Shown here: piece by piece, positions 55,738-64,000 of the stretch
Layout of the letters: the number at the start of each line of letters is the position of its first letter
Position numbering within the stretch: position 1 is the stretch's first letter
Source: Zoogloea oleivorans
Lineage (GTDB): Bacteria > Pseudomonadota > Gammaproteobacteria > Burkholderiales > Rhodocyclaceae
Direction of reading: 5' to 3'
Length of the DNA stretch: 64,000 nucleotides
NCBI GenBank assembly: GCA_030157785.1
Contig: JAOAUC010000027.1
Span: 1-64,000, forward strand
Notes under the pieces: model-generated
Told to the model about the DNA's origin: nothing
Databases searched by the model: none
What the model saw: only the letters and a program-made list of their open reading frames with translations
Program-made: the position numbers and the translations under genes

Positions 55738-57156
55738 ATGGCCACCCGACGCCCCGCGAAGTCCAAGAAAACCTCCACCAAGCTGTTCGTCCTCGACACC
55801 AACGTGCTGATGCACGACCCCACCAGTCTGTACCGCTTCGAGGAGCACGACATCTTCGTGCCGATGATGACCCTCGAAGAGCTGGACTCGAACAAGAAGG
55901 GCATGTCGGAAGTTGCCCGCAACGCCCGCCAGGCCAGCCGCAGCCTGGACGAAATCGTCAACGCCTGCCCCGAGGGCATCGAGGAAGGCATCAGCCTCGT
56001 CGATGCCTCCAGCCAGCTGGCCAGCGGCCGCCTGTTCCTGCAGACCGAAGCAATCAACGTCCAGTTGCCGGCGGCCATGCCCACCGCCAAGGGCGACAAC
56101 CAGATTCTCGCGGTGGTGATGCACCTCTTCGAGAAGTACGACAAGAAGCGTGAAGTGATCCTGGTGTCGAAGGACATCAACATGCGTATCAAGGCCCGTG
56201 CCCTCGGACTGGCCGCGCAGGACTACTTCAACGACAAGGTCCTCGAAGACACCGACCTGCTGTACACCGGCACCAAAGAGATCGACGCCGCCTTCTGGGA
56301 AGCCAACGGCAAGGACATGGAGTCCTGGAAACAGGAAACCCGCACCTACTACAGGATCAAGGGCCCCGACACCCCCGACCTGCTGATCAACGAGTTCGTC
56401 TTCCAGGAAGGCGAACAGCCCCTGCAAGCCTGGGTCAAGGAAAAAGCCGGGCGCACCGTCACCCTCGAAACCCTGATCGACTACTCCCACCAGAAGAACA
56501 ACACTTGGGGCATCACGGCCCGCAACCGGGAGCAGAACTTCGCCCTCAACCTGCTGATGAACCCGGAGATCGACTTCGTCACCCTCCTCGGCCAGGCCGG
56601 CACCGGCAAAACGCTGCTGACGCTGGCCGCCAGCCTCACCCAGGTACTCGAAACCAAACGCTACTCGGAAATCATCATGACCCGCGTCACCGTACCGGTG
56701 GGCGAGGACATCGGCTTCCTGCCGGGCACCGAGGAAGAAAAGATGGCCCCGTGGATGGGTGCCCTGGAAGATAACCTGGACGTGCTCAACGGCACCACCG
56801 GCGAGGGGGGCGAATGGGGCCGGGCCGCCACGCGCGACCTGATCAGGAGCCGCATCAAGATCAAGTCCCTCAACTTCATGCGCGGGCGCACCTTCATCAA
56901 CAAGTTCCTGATCATCGATGAAGCCCAGAACCTGACGCCCAAGCAGATGAAGACCCTCATCACCCGCGCCGGCCCCGGCACCAAGGTGGTGTGCCTGGGC
57001 AACATCGCGCAGATCGACACGCCCTACCTCACCGAGGGTTCGTCGGGCCTCACCTACGTGGTAGACCGCTTCAAGGGCTGGCCGCACTCCGGCCACATCA
57101 CCCTGCAGCGGGGCGAGCGTTCGCGTCTGGCCGACCACGCAGCAGAAGTCCTGTAG
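55738..57156 (+). CDS. PIN-PhoH ATPase/RNase (PhoH2-type)
   Basis: A 472-aa fusion of an N-terminal PIN nuclease domain and a C-terminal PhoH ATPase. The PIN domain (about 15-150) has [17 protein letters not shown] and acidic residues in EELDSNKKG and [11 protein letters not shown]. The PhoH domain (about 245-465) has Walker [11 protein letters not shown] and Walker [12 protein letters not shown]. PhoH2 proteins act as sequence-specific RNA helicase/RNases. No separate antitoxin gene precedes it here. A poly-C run (9 bases, about 55702) lies in front, and the ATG lacks a strong Shine-Dalgarno. Confidence 0.93.
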   Translation: MATRRPAKSKKTSTKLFVLDTNVLMHDPTSLYRFEEHDIFVPMMTLEELDSNKKGMSEVARNARQASRSLDEIVNACPEGIEEGISLVDASSQLASGRLFLQTEAINVQLPAAMPTAKGDNQILAVVMHLFEKYDKKREVILVSKDINMRIKARALGLAAQDYFNDKVLEDTDLLYTGTKEIDAAFWEANGKDMESWKQETRTYYRIKGPDTPDLLINEFVFQEGEQPLQAWVKEKAGRTVTLETLIDYSHQKNNTWGITARNREQNFALNLLMNPEIDFVTLLGQAGTGKTLLTLAASLTQVLETKRYSEIIMTRVTVPVGEDIGFLPGTEEEKMAPWMGALEDNLDVLNGTTGEGGEWGRAATRDLIRSRIKIKSLNFMRGRTFINKFLIIDEAQNLTPKQMKTLITRAGPGTKVVCLGNIAQIDTPYLTEGSSGLTYVVDRFKGWPHSGHITLQRGERSRLADHAAEVL

Positions 57157-57218
57157 GCACTCTGCGCCTCCGCCCCCACAAATGTGTGGAGGAGGCGCAG
57201 AAGAAGGATGCCCTTGCT

Positions 57219-60200
57219 GTGAGCCAGACACCATGGACGGCCCCATCCCACCCGTTACGAACCTATTGGGCGCACCTTCTCGCCCTGTTCACGACGGTAC
57301 TGGTGCTCGCCCATCTTTCGTGGAGCGGTTATCAGGACGCCCTGCGCAAGGCCGAAGCCACGTCCGAAGGTATCGCCCGGGTGAATGCCTTTGCCCTCAA
57401 CACCACCCTCGACACGGCCGACATGCTGCTCTCCGAGACAGCCGACATCATCGCCCCGGCCCTCGGCAACCCGACCCTGCTGCAGAAAACCTGGCGGGGT
57501 GAATCCCTGCGCCTGGCACACTACCTCGCGCGCATCCCCCAGATCGACAGCATCCGCGTCTTCGACGCCAGCGGATTGTTGATCCTGTCCACCGATAGCG
57601 TTGCACGCAAGATCAACATCGCCGACCGCCTGCACTTTCAGCAGGCCAAGGCCGACCCGAACGGCGGACTGGTCATTTCGGAAGTCGTGCTTTCGCGCAC
57701 CACAGACCGTCTGGCGGTCGTCCTGCTGCGCCCCATCCACGATGCACAGGGACGCTTTCTCGGCGTCGTCAGCGCGCCCCTCGACCTGAGCTATTTCAAA
57801 CGCCTGCTGGCGGACGTCAATCTCGGCGAGGGCGGCGCAGCAGTTATCCGGCGCAGCGACACCAGTGCCATCGTGATGCGCCACCCCCTGCCACCCGGAA
57901 GCCTCAACCGGACCGACCCCGACCACCCGATCCACCGGGAAATCCAGGCCGGCAGAACATCCGGCCTGGTCGCCTACATCGGCAAGGTGGACGGGATCTA
58001 CCGGATCAGCAGTTTCCAGAAACTGGAACACTTCCCCCTCTATGTGGTGGTCGGCCTCTCCCATGCCGAAACCTTGCGAGAATGGCGCTGGCGGGCGCTC
58101 GCCTCCACCCTGCTCGTCGCCGCAGCCTTCCTGTCCGTCCTGCTTTTCTACCGGCGCATGGCCCGCAGCAACAGGCTGCTCGAAAGCGTGCTGGAGGCCG
58201 CCTCGGAAGTCGCCATCATCGCCACCGACAGCAAGGGCAAGATCACCCTGTTCAATCGCGGCGCCCGGAATCTGCTCGGCTTCGATGCCGATGAAATCCT
58301 CGGCAAGAGACAGCTCGACAGTTTCCGCGACACGGTCGGGCAGGAATCCCGGCAGACAGCGCTCTCCAGCGCAATCACTCCCCAACACGGGGAACGGGCC
58401 TACCGGCGCAAGGACGGCAGCACTGTGCAGGTCTCCCAGGTCATCACCCCACTGCCGGACACTGGCCAAGGGCGGCAGGGTGGCTACCTGTGCGTCGCCC
58501 ACGACATCAGCCAGCGCAAACGGACCGAGGGCTTGCAGGCCGCCCAGTCGCGCATACTCGAGATGATCGCCGGCAATGCCCCCCTGCCGCGGATCCTCGA
58601 CAGACTGGTGCGCGGCATAGAGGCCCAGGCCGAAGAACTGACCTGCGCCATTCTGCTGTTCGACGAGGCAAGCAGCACCCTGCGACTGGGCGCAGCCCCC
58701 AGCCTGCCTGAGGATTTCAGCCGGGCCCTCGACGGGCTGTCGACCAGGGCGACGAGCGCTACGGAAACAACGGCGGCCTTCCTGCGCCATGCGGTTCTGA
58801 CGGAAGACATCCAGCACGATCCGTGCTGGGCAGTCCTGCACGAAGCCGCCCGCCGGACTGGCATCCACGCCTGCTGGTCCACTCCGATCGAGGACGCGGA
58901 CGGTCGCCTGCTGGGAACATTCAGCATTTACAGCAAGGGCCCCGCACTGGCGATCGCCGCCGAAGAAAAACTGATGGACATGGCCACCCACACGGCCGCC
59001 ATCGGCATCGTCAGCGCCCGCGCCGCCGATGCCCTGCGGGCCGGCGAAGAACGGCTCCGGCTGGCCCTGCACGCGGCCAGCATGGACGCCTTCGAGTACT
59101 CGCCGAAAAGCGGGCGCGTGCGCCGCCACGGCAGCCTGACACGACGCTGGGACCTGCCCGTCGATGGGCTTGCGGAGGACTACTTCCAGCGCATCCACGA
59201 CGACGATCGCGAAGACTTCCTGCGCCTTCTGGCCGGCCTGACCCCCAACGAGCCCGACTATGCAGCCGAATACCGTCTGCGCGGCCCTGACGGCACTTAC
59301 GTGTGGATTGCCGACTGGGCCAGCGCCACCTTCGACCCGGCAGGCTACATCGAGCGCGTCCTGGGCGTGTTTTGCGACATCAGTGGCCGCAAGGCCCTGG
59401 AAGCCGAACTCTTCCAGCATCAGCAACACCTGGAGCAACTGGTCGCCGAGCGCACAAGCCAGCTTTCGAGCTCGGAAGCCCACATCCGCCTGATCCTCGA
59501 GTCCACCGCCGACGGCCTCTACGGCGTCGACACCCTCGGCCGCCTCACCTTCATCAACCGTGCTGCCTGCAACATGCTCGGCATCACGGCGGAAGCTGTC
59601 ATCGGCCAATCGATCCATGAGCGCATTCATCATCACCATGCCGATGGCCGCCCCTACCCGGCCGCCCTGTGCCCCACTGTCCGGACCCTGCGAAGCGGCA
59701 ACGACATGACCATCGAGGACGAGGTGTACTGGCATGCCGACGGTCACCCGATACCGGTGATCTACGCCACCCACCCGATGCTCCGCGACGGACAGATCGT
59801 CGGTGCCGTCATCAGCTTCATGGACGTGACCGACAGGCGCGCCATGGAGCAAGCCCGGGAGCAGGCCCGCGAGGCTGCCGAGCGGCTGGCCCGGGTCAAA
59901 AGCGAGTTCCTCGCCAACATGAGCCACGAGATCCGCACGCCCCTCAATGGCGTCCTGGGCCTGGCCCGTATCGGCTATCGGGACAACGTCGGCCGCAAGG
60001 CCCAGAACCTCTTCGCGCGCATTCTGGATTCGGGCGGACTGCTTCTGGGCATCGTCAATGACATCCTCGACTTCTCCAAGATCGAAGCCGGCAAGCTGCA
60101 CCTCGAAGCCATCCCGGTGGATCTGTCCAGACTCCTGCGCAACACGACTGACGCCCTGCGTGAGCGTAGTGACGACAAGGGGCTCAAGCTCAGCGTGGAG

Positions 60201-61373
60201 CTCGCCCCGGATCTGCCCTCCGTGTGCTGCACCGACCCGCTGCGGCTCAGGCAGATTCTGACCAACCTGCTCTCCAACGCCATCAAGTTCACCGGGCAGG
60301 GCGAAGTCAAGCTCTTCGCCGGGCTCGAAAACGACAGCCTGCTACTGCGCGTCAGCGACACCGGCATCGGGATGGACGAGCAACAAGTGGCGCGGCTTTT
60401 TATCGCCTTCGAACAGGCCGACACCTCCACCACCCGTCGTTTCGGCGGAACCGGCCTCGGCCTTGCCATCACCAAACGGCTGACCGAACTGTTTGGCGGT
60501 ACCATCCATGCCGAAAGCCAGCCCGGCCGCGGCAGCCATTTTGAAGTACGGATTCCCTACGTTTCAGGAGATCTCCCGTTCATGCACGATCAAGCGTCAA
60601 GCCCCCATGCCCTTCCTGATCGTCAGCGGCTGGCCGGCATCTCGGTCCTGGTAGCCGAGGACAATGAAGTCAACCAGATGGTGCTCGAAGACCTGCTGCT
60701 ATCGGAAGGCGCCCGACTCGAAATCGTCCACAACGGGCGGGCCGCCGTCGAACGCGTGGCCGAAGCCGGCAGCGACGCCTTCCAGCTGGTGCTGATGGAT
60801 ATTCAGATGCCCGAAATGGACGGCTACGAAGCCACCCGGCGCATCCGCGCAAAAGCGCCGCACCTGCCGATCATCGGCCAGACGGCCCACGCCATGGCCG
60901 AGGAAAAAGCCAAATGCCTGGACGCCGGCATGGTGGACCATATAGCCAAACCGATCGACCTGGACGTTCTGGTCACCACCATTCTGCGGCATGTCCAGCG
61001 ACAGCCGGTCAGCGCAGCAAGCGGGCCCGCAACACATCCTGCCATGATCCACTGGCAAGACCTCGAAGCCCGCTATGCCGGCAAACCGGAATTCATCCGC
61101 AAATTGCTGGGGGTGTTCATCAACAGCCAGACCCCGGTAATCGAAGAAATTCGCACCACGGCCGCCAGTGGCAACACCGAAAAACTGGTCCGTCTGGCCC
61201 ACTCACTGAAAGGATCGGCAGGCAACATCATGGCCCGCAGCCTGATGGGACTGGCCCTCGAGACCGAGCACGCCGCCCGCGACAATCGCCCGGAGGCCAT
61301 GGCCCTGGCTTGCGATCTGGCCGACCGGCTCGACACCACGCTGGCCGAGATCGCCGACCGGCTCAAGGGGTGA
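57219..61373 (+). CDS. Hybrid sensor histidine kinase with dCache, PAS, GAF, REC and Hpt domains
   Basis: An intact 1384-aa phosphorelay protein. TM1 is at about 15-35, a dCache-like periplasmic sensor at about 40-285 and TM2 at about 290-312. PAS (about 320-435), GAF (450-590), PAS (605-730) and PAS (750-880) follow. HisKA carries phospho-His 903 ([12 protein letters not shown]) and the HATPase has [10 protein letters not shown] receiver has phospho-Asp 1194 ([11 protein letters not shown]), and an Hpt domain has His 1328 ([10 protein letters not shown]). I use the GTG at 57219, 10 bases after AAGGA; another GTG at 57186 is possible. No cognate response regulator adjoins it. The end overlaps the convergent mnmH by 11 bases. 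Confidence 0.93.
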   Translation: MSQTPWTAPSHPLRTYWAHLLALFTTVLVLAHLSWSGYQDALRKAEATSEGIARVNAFALNTTLDTADMLLSETADIIAPALGNPTLLQKTWRGESLRLAHYLARIPQIDSIRVFDASGLLILSTDSVARKINIADRLHFQQAKADPNGGLVISEVVLSRTTDRLAVVLLRPIHDAQGRFLGVVSAPLDLSYFKRLLADVNLGEGGAAVIRRSDTSAIVMRHPLPPGSLNRTDPDHPIHREIQAGRTSGLVAYIGKVDGIYRISSFQKLEHFPLYVVVGLSHAETLREWRWRALASTLLVAAAFLSVLLFYRRMARSNRLLESVLEAASEVAIIATDSKGKITLFNRGARNLLGFDADEILGKRQLDSFRDTVGQESRQTALSSAITPQHGERAYRRKDGSTVQVSQVITPLPDTGQGRQGGYLCVAHDISQRKRTEGLQAAQSRILEMIAGNAPLPRILDRLVRGIEAQAEELTCAILLFDEASSTLRLGAAPSLPEDFSRALDGLSTRATSATETTAAFLRHAVLTEDIQHDPCWAVLHEAARRTGIHACWSTPIEDADGRLLGTFSIYSKGPALAIAAEEKLMDMATHTAAIGIVSARAADALRAGEERLRLALHAASMDAFEYSPKSGRVRRHGSLTRRWDLPVDGLAEDYFQRIHDDDREDFLRLLAGLTPNEPDYAAEYRLRGPDGTYVWIADWASATFDPAGYIERVLGVFCDISGRKALEAELFQHQQHLEQLVAERTSQLSSSEAHIRLILESTADGLYGVDTLGRLTFINRAACNMLGITAEAVIGQSIHERIHHHHADGRPYPAALCPTVRTLRSGNDMTIEDEVYWHADGHPIPVIYATHPMLRDGQIVGAVISFMDVTDRRAMEQAREQAREAAERLARVKSEFLANMSHEIRTPLNGVLGLARIGYRDNVGRKAQNLFARILDSGGLLLGIVNDILDFSKIEAGKLHLEAIPVDLSRLLRNTTDALRERSDDKGLKLSVELAPDLPSVCCTDPLRLRQILTNLLSNAIKFTGQGEVKLFAGLENDSLLLRVSDTGIGMDEQQVARLFIAFEQADTSTTRRFGGTGLGLAITKRLTELFGGTIHAESQPGRGSHFEVRIPYVSGDLPFMHDQASSPHALPDRQRLAGISVLVAEDNEVNQMVLEDLLLSEGARLEIVHNGRAAVERVAEAGSDAFQLVLMDIQMPEMDGYEATRRIRAKAPHLPIIGQTAHAMAEEKAKCLDAGMVDHIAKPIDLDVLVTTILRHVQRQPVSAASGPATHPAMIHWQDLEARYAGKPEFIRKLLGVFINSQTPVIEEIRTTAASGNTEKLVRLAHSLKGSAGNIMARSLMGLALETEHAARDNRPEAMALACDLADRLDTTLAEIADRLKG

Positions 61374-62433
61374 GCGGGGTCTGCTCCGCCAGCCTCTCGG
61401 CCGCTCCGGCGAGCGTCGCATCATCCAGCGCCGGCAAGGCCAGCACCTCAGCCGCCCCCGAGCGCCGATAAAGCCCTTCGCCACCCCGCCGGTAGGCCGG
61501 ATCGTAGTGATCGGTAACCAGTTGCTCGGCCAGCGCGCGCCACACACCAGCGCTTACCAGGGCCTGCCACTCACCCACCCGTTGATGGCCGTGCTGGCCA
61601 GCCAGACGTTCCAGTTTGGCGTTGAAGTCAGCGGGATCGGCGATCAGGTCGGCATAGCGCTCCAGCAGATGATCCACCCGTGCCGCCAGAGGTGCCTCGA
61701 TGCGCAGGCACTCGCTGTCGCGCAGGCGCTCGAACAGCACACTCGGCAAATGCAGGCGGCCAACCCGTCGGCTTTCCGACTCGGCCCACACCGGTCGGGC
61801 CGTATCCAGGCCGCGCAGCGCCGACCACAGGGCTGTCTCGAAAGCCTTCTGGCAAGGCTGGACGGTATTGGGCTCGCCCCCCAGCACCGAGCCGCGATGA
61901 ACCGCCAGCCCTTCCAGGTCCAGCACCGGCTCACCCGCCGCAGTCAGCGCATCGAGAAGCGCCGTCTTGCCGCTGCCGGTAGGGCCGCACAGGATCCGGA
62001 AATTGAGCGTCGGCGGCAAAGTGTCGAGATCTGCGAGGACACGCTGGCGGAAAGTCTTGTAGCCGCCCTCCAGGCGCCGGGCCGCCCAACCGATCTGACC
62101 GAGCACTACCGTCATCGATCCGCTACGCTGTCCGCCCCGCCAGCAGTAAATCAAAGGTTTCCAGCCCTTCGGCTTACTGAGAAAATGCGTTTCGATATGG
62201 CGGGCGATGTTGCGCGACACCAGCGCCGCCCCCACCTTCCGCGCCTCGAAGGGCGACACCTGCTTGTAGAGCGTGCCAACCCGGATCCGCTCCTCGTTGT
62301 CCAGTACCGGGCAATTGATCGCCCCCGGAATATGGTCTTCGGCAAACTCAGCCGGCGAACGGACATCGATGATCGTATCGAACTCGTCAAGTTGATCGAT
62401 GCTGGCGGAAAAGGGCGCGGAATGGGAAGACAT
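61363..62433 (-). CDS. mnmH: tRNA 2-selenouridine synthase
   Basis: Replaces the sulfur of 2-thiouridine at tRNA wobble position 34 by selenium, using selenophosphate. It has 356 aa from the ATG at 62433. The rhodanese domain (about 10-125) has catalytic Cys97 in [12 protein letters not shown], the same number as in E. coli SelU. A P-loop domain follows with [14 protein letters not shown]. The longer open frame reaching 62493 runs into selD and is not used. It is divergent from selD, the selenophosphate source, with 34 bases between start codons. Confidence 0.96.
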   Translation of the reverse strand: MSSHSAPFSASIDQLDEFDTIIDVRSPAEFAEDHIPGAINCPVLDNEERIRVGTLYKQVSPFEARKVGAALVSRNIARHIETHFLSKPKGWKPLIYCWRGGQRSGSMTVVLGQIGWAARRLEGGYKTFRQRVLADLDTLPPTLNFRILCGPTGSGKTALLDALTAAGEPVLDLEGLAVHRGSVLGGEPNTVQPCQKAFETALWSALRGLDTARPVWAESESRRVGRLHLPSVLFERLRDSECLRIEAPLAARVDHLLERYADLIADPADFNAKLERLAGQHGHQRVGEWQALVSAGVWRALAEQLVTDHYDPAYRRGGEGLYRRSGAAEVLALPALDDATLAGAAERLAEQTPLTP

Positions 62434-62467
62434 GAAGATAACGATTTGACCGGACAGGAAAAAAGAG

Positions 62468-63517
62468 ATGACTGAAGCACCCCTGCGACTCACCGAATTG
62501 TCTCACGGCGGCGGCTGCGGCTGCAAAATCGCCCCCGCCGTGCTCAGCGAAATGCTGTCCCACATGCCCGCCGCCCAGCCCTTTGCCAACCTGCTGGTCG
62601 GCACCGAAACCGCCGACGATGCCGCCGTGTGGCGCCTCAACGACCAGCAGGCGCTGATCGCCACCACCGACTTCTTCATGCCCATCGTCGATGACCCCTT
62701 CGACTTCGGGCGCATCGCCGCCACCAACGCCCTGTCGGATGTCTACGCCATGGGCGGCACGCCCATCATGGCCCTGGCCATCGTCGGCATGCCGGTAAAC
62801 AAGCTGCCCCTGTCGGCCATCGGCCGCATCCTGGAAGGCGGCGCCAGCATCTGTGCCGAAGCCGGCATTCCGGTGGCTGGCGGGCACAGCATCGACTCGC
62901 CGGAGCCGATTTACGGCCTTGTCGCCCTGGGCATCGCCCACCCGGACGTGATCAAGCGCAACCGCGACGCCCGGGACGGCGACGTACTGATCCTCGGCAA
63001 GCCGCTGGGCGTCGGCATCCTCGGCTCGGCCATGAAAAAGGGTGTCCTCGATGCGGACGGCTACGCCCAGATGATCGCCACCACCACGCAGCTCAACAAG
63101 GTCGGCCCGGCGCTGGCCAATCTGCCCGGTGTGCACGCGCTCACCGACGTGACCGGCTTCGGCCTTCTGGGCCACCTGCTCGAGGTGTGCCGTGGCGCCG
63201 GACTCGGTGCGACAGTCAGCGCCACCGCCCTGCCGATCATGTCGGCGGCGATTCCCTTCGCACAGCAAGGCATCGGCCCGGGCGCCATCGCCCGCAACCT
63301 GGCCAGCTGCGGCGACGCGGTGCGCTTCGGCTCGGGCATCGAAGAATGGCAGCGCAGCGTGCTGGCCGATGCCCAGACCAGCGGCGGCCTGCTCGTCGCC
63401 TGCGACACGGCAAGCGCCCAGACGGTTCTCGACACCTTCCGCGCCGGTGGCTTTGGCGCCGCGGCGATCATCGGCCGCATGCATGCGGGAGCCGCCGAGA
63501 TCCACGTCACCCCGTGA
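62468..63517 (+). CDS. selD: Selenide, water dikinase (selenophosphate synthase)
   Basis: Makes selenophosphate from selenide and ATP; 349 aa. Catalytic Cys17 and Lys20 lie in HGGGCGCKIAP, exactly as in E. coli. The enzyme uses cysteine, not selenocysteine, at this site. The ATP-binding and AIRS-type domains follow (TTDFFMPIVDDPFDFGRIAA, then LTDVTGFGLLGHLLE). Paired with divergent mnmH. No selA, selB or selC is visible in the window, so the only selenium use documented here is tRNA modification. Confidence 0.97.
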   Translation: MTEAPLRLTELSHGGGCGCKIAPAVLSEMLSHMPAAQPFANLLVGTETADDAAVWRLNDQQALIATTDFFMPIVDDPFDFGRIAATNALSDVYAMGGTPIMALAIVGMPVNKLPLSAIGRILEGGASICAEAGIPVAGGHSIDSPEPIYGLVALGIAHPDVIKRNRDARDGDVLILGKPLGVGILGSAMKKGVLDADGYAQMIATTTQLNKVGPALANLPGVHALTDVTGFGLLGHLLEVCRGAGLGATVSATALPIMSAAIPFAQQGIGPGAIARNLASCGDAVRFGSGIEEWQRSVLADAQTSGGLLVACDTASAQTVLDTFRAGGFGAAAIIGRMHAGAAEIHVTP

Positions 63518-63521
63518 TGCC

Positions 63522-63563
63522 GAAGGGGGCTCGGCCCTGCCAAAAAGCAGAGAAGCCCCCTTC
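63522..63563 (+). terminator. Two-tier hairpin after selD
   Basis: GAAGGGGGCT (63522-63531) pairs perfectly with AGCCCCCTTC (63554-63563). Inside the loop CTGC pairs with GCAG. No T tract follows, so factor-independent termination is uncertain. Confidence 0.45.
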
Positions 63564-63657
63564 CCGCCGGGAGAGTTCCTTGTTATAGAGCTGAATGAGA
63601 ACAGCAACATAATTGCCGACAGCATTGCATGACGGCCAGCCGGAACGAGAGGACTCG

Positions 63658-64000
63658 ATGAACCGAGCAGCACGCCGCCAGTTTCTGGCCGCCACCCTGT
63701 GGGCGCCGCTTTCCGCCATCGCCCAGGCTCGGGTTTCCGGGCGCCCGCACCGCATCCTCCACGTCATGAGCTTCGACTCCCCGTGGCGCTGGAGCGATGG
63801 CCAGTTTGTCGGCTTCAAGGAAGGCCTCGGCGACGTGGCGGCGAAATTCAAAGTCGTCCAGATGGACGTCAAGCGCAACGGCAGCCGGGAAGCCCGGGAA
63901 CAAAAGGGGCGCGAGGTCCGCGCCCTCATCGACAGCTGGCAACCCGATCTCGTTTATACCTCCGACGACGACGCCGTCGAGTTCGTCACCCGGCACTATC
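63658..64000 (+). CDS. Exported ABC-type substrate-binding protein (5' part, cut by window end)
   Basis: Only the first 114 codons are present. The N-terminus (MNRAARRQFLAATLWAPLSA) has twin Arg and a hydrophobic stretch, so Tat or Sec export is likely. The mature part starts with a beta strand and helix typical of periplasmic binding proteins (HRILHVMSFDSPWRW, then LIDSWQPDLVYTSDDDAVEF). That last motif resembles the ABC_sub_bind family (COG2984-like). A GAGAGGA lies 5 bases before the ATG at 63658. No permease is visible yet. Confidence 0.75.
   Translation, partial: MNRAARRQFLAATLWAPLSAIAQARVSGRPHRILHVMSFDSPWRWSDGQFVGFKEGLGDVAAKFKVVQMDVKRNGSREAREQKGREVRALIDSWQPDLVYTSDDDAVEFVTRHY

Noticed and set aside
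57255-60101. A 948-codon open frame on the minus strand opposite the hybrid kinase
   Set aside because: The plus-strand product has clear dCache, PAS, GAF and HisKA domains; the reverse frame has none.
62468-62530. Selenocysteine codon or SECIS in selD
   Set aside because: The catalytic position is encoded as Cys and no in-frame TGA occurs inside the gene.

Overview
The window is a GC-rich chromosomal segment, most likely from a diazotrophic, denitrifying betaproteobacterium of the Rhodocyclales (Azospira/Dechloromonas/Azoarcus-like). That placement is my inference. It rests on the gene set: nifENX-fdxB, norEF and nnrS, DUF2863, the RpfE-like/recJ pair, ppsA/ppsR, and selD/mnmH. It also rests on base composition and codon use. 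Genes are densely packed, many start/stop codons overlap by 1 to 8 bases, and I see no rRNA, tRNA, IS element, phage or CRISPR array.

Layout. 0-4 kb: two oligopeptide-type ABC permeases behind a stomatin/NfeD pair (minus strand). 4-9.4 kb: ppsA and its regulator ppsR, divergent, then DUF2863 and msrB. 9.4-15.2 kb: DUF599, an alpha/beta hydrolase and comEC (minus), then DUF2062 and a K+ channel (plus). 15.2-19.3 kb: two tandem equal-length chemoreceptors behind a sigma-28-type promoter. 19.4-25.9 kb: lolDC (minus), then a caspase-like protein lacking its catalytic residues, an RpfE-like protein and recJ (plus). 26-26.7 kb: a small basic protein and a glycine-rich RRM protein, both with apparent TTG starts.

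26.8-32.2 kb is a nif operon: nifE, nifN, nifX, an RseC-like gene, a DUF269 gene, a CCE_0567-type gene, fdxB and an unknown gene. In front of it lie two TGT-N10-ACA NifA sites and a -24/-12 promoter. 32.3-35.4 kb: a solute-binding protein and a hybrid sensor kinase with a one-base frameshift. 35.4-41.5 kb: norF, norE, a DUF6306-like gene, an FmdE-domain gene, a large patatin and nnrS, with an FNR/Dnr-type box in front of norE. 41.6-45.2 kb: a second patatin, an OmpA lipoprotein, and an NMT1-PAS-GGDEF sensor gene broken by a 7-bp tandem duplication. 45.4-47.5 kb: a TonB-dependent receptor.

47.6-54.6 kb: thrC, hom and an AlaA-like aminotransferase. hom and thrC are separated by a polytopic membrane protein, an HPP-CBS protein and a DUF2249 protein. 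54.8-57.2 kb: Mth938-like, bcp and PIN-PhoH genes. 57.2-61.4 kb: a 1384-residue hybrid kinase. 61.4-63.5 kb: divergent mnmH and selD for 2-selenouridine in tRNA. The window ends inside an exported ABC-type binding protein.

Common threads are adaptation to low oxygen and nitrogen oxides (nif, nor, nnrS, DUF2249) and signal transduction. Two of the large sensor genes carry different, clearly localised frame-disrupting changes. The items most worth a second look are the RseC-like gene and the unknown last gene inside the nif operon, the pseudo-caspase, the heptamer duplication in the GGDEF gene, the GCTTGCG-rich gap at about 4 kb, and the histidine-bearing membrane protein between hom and thrC.
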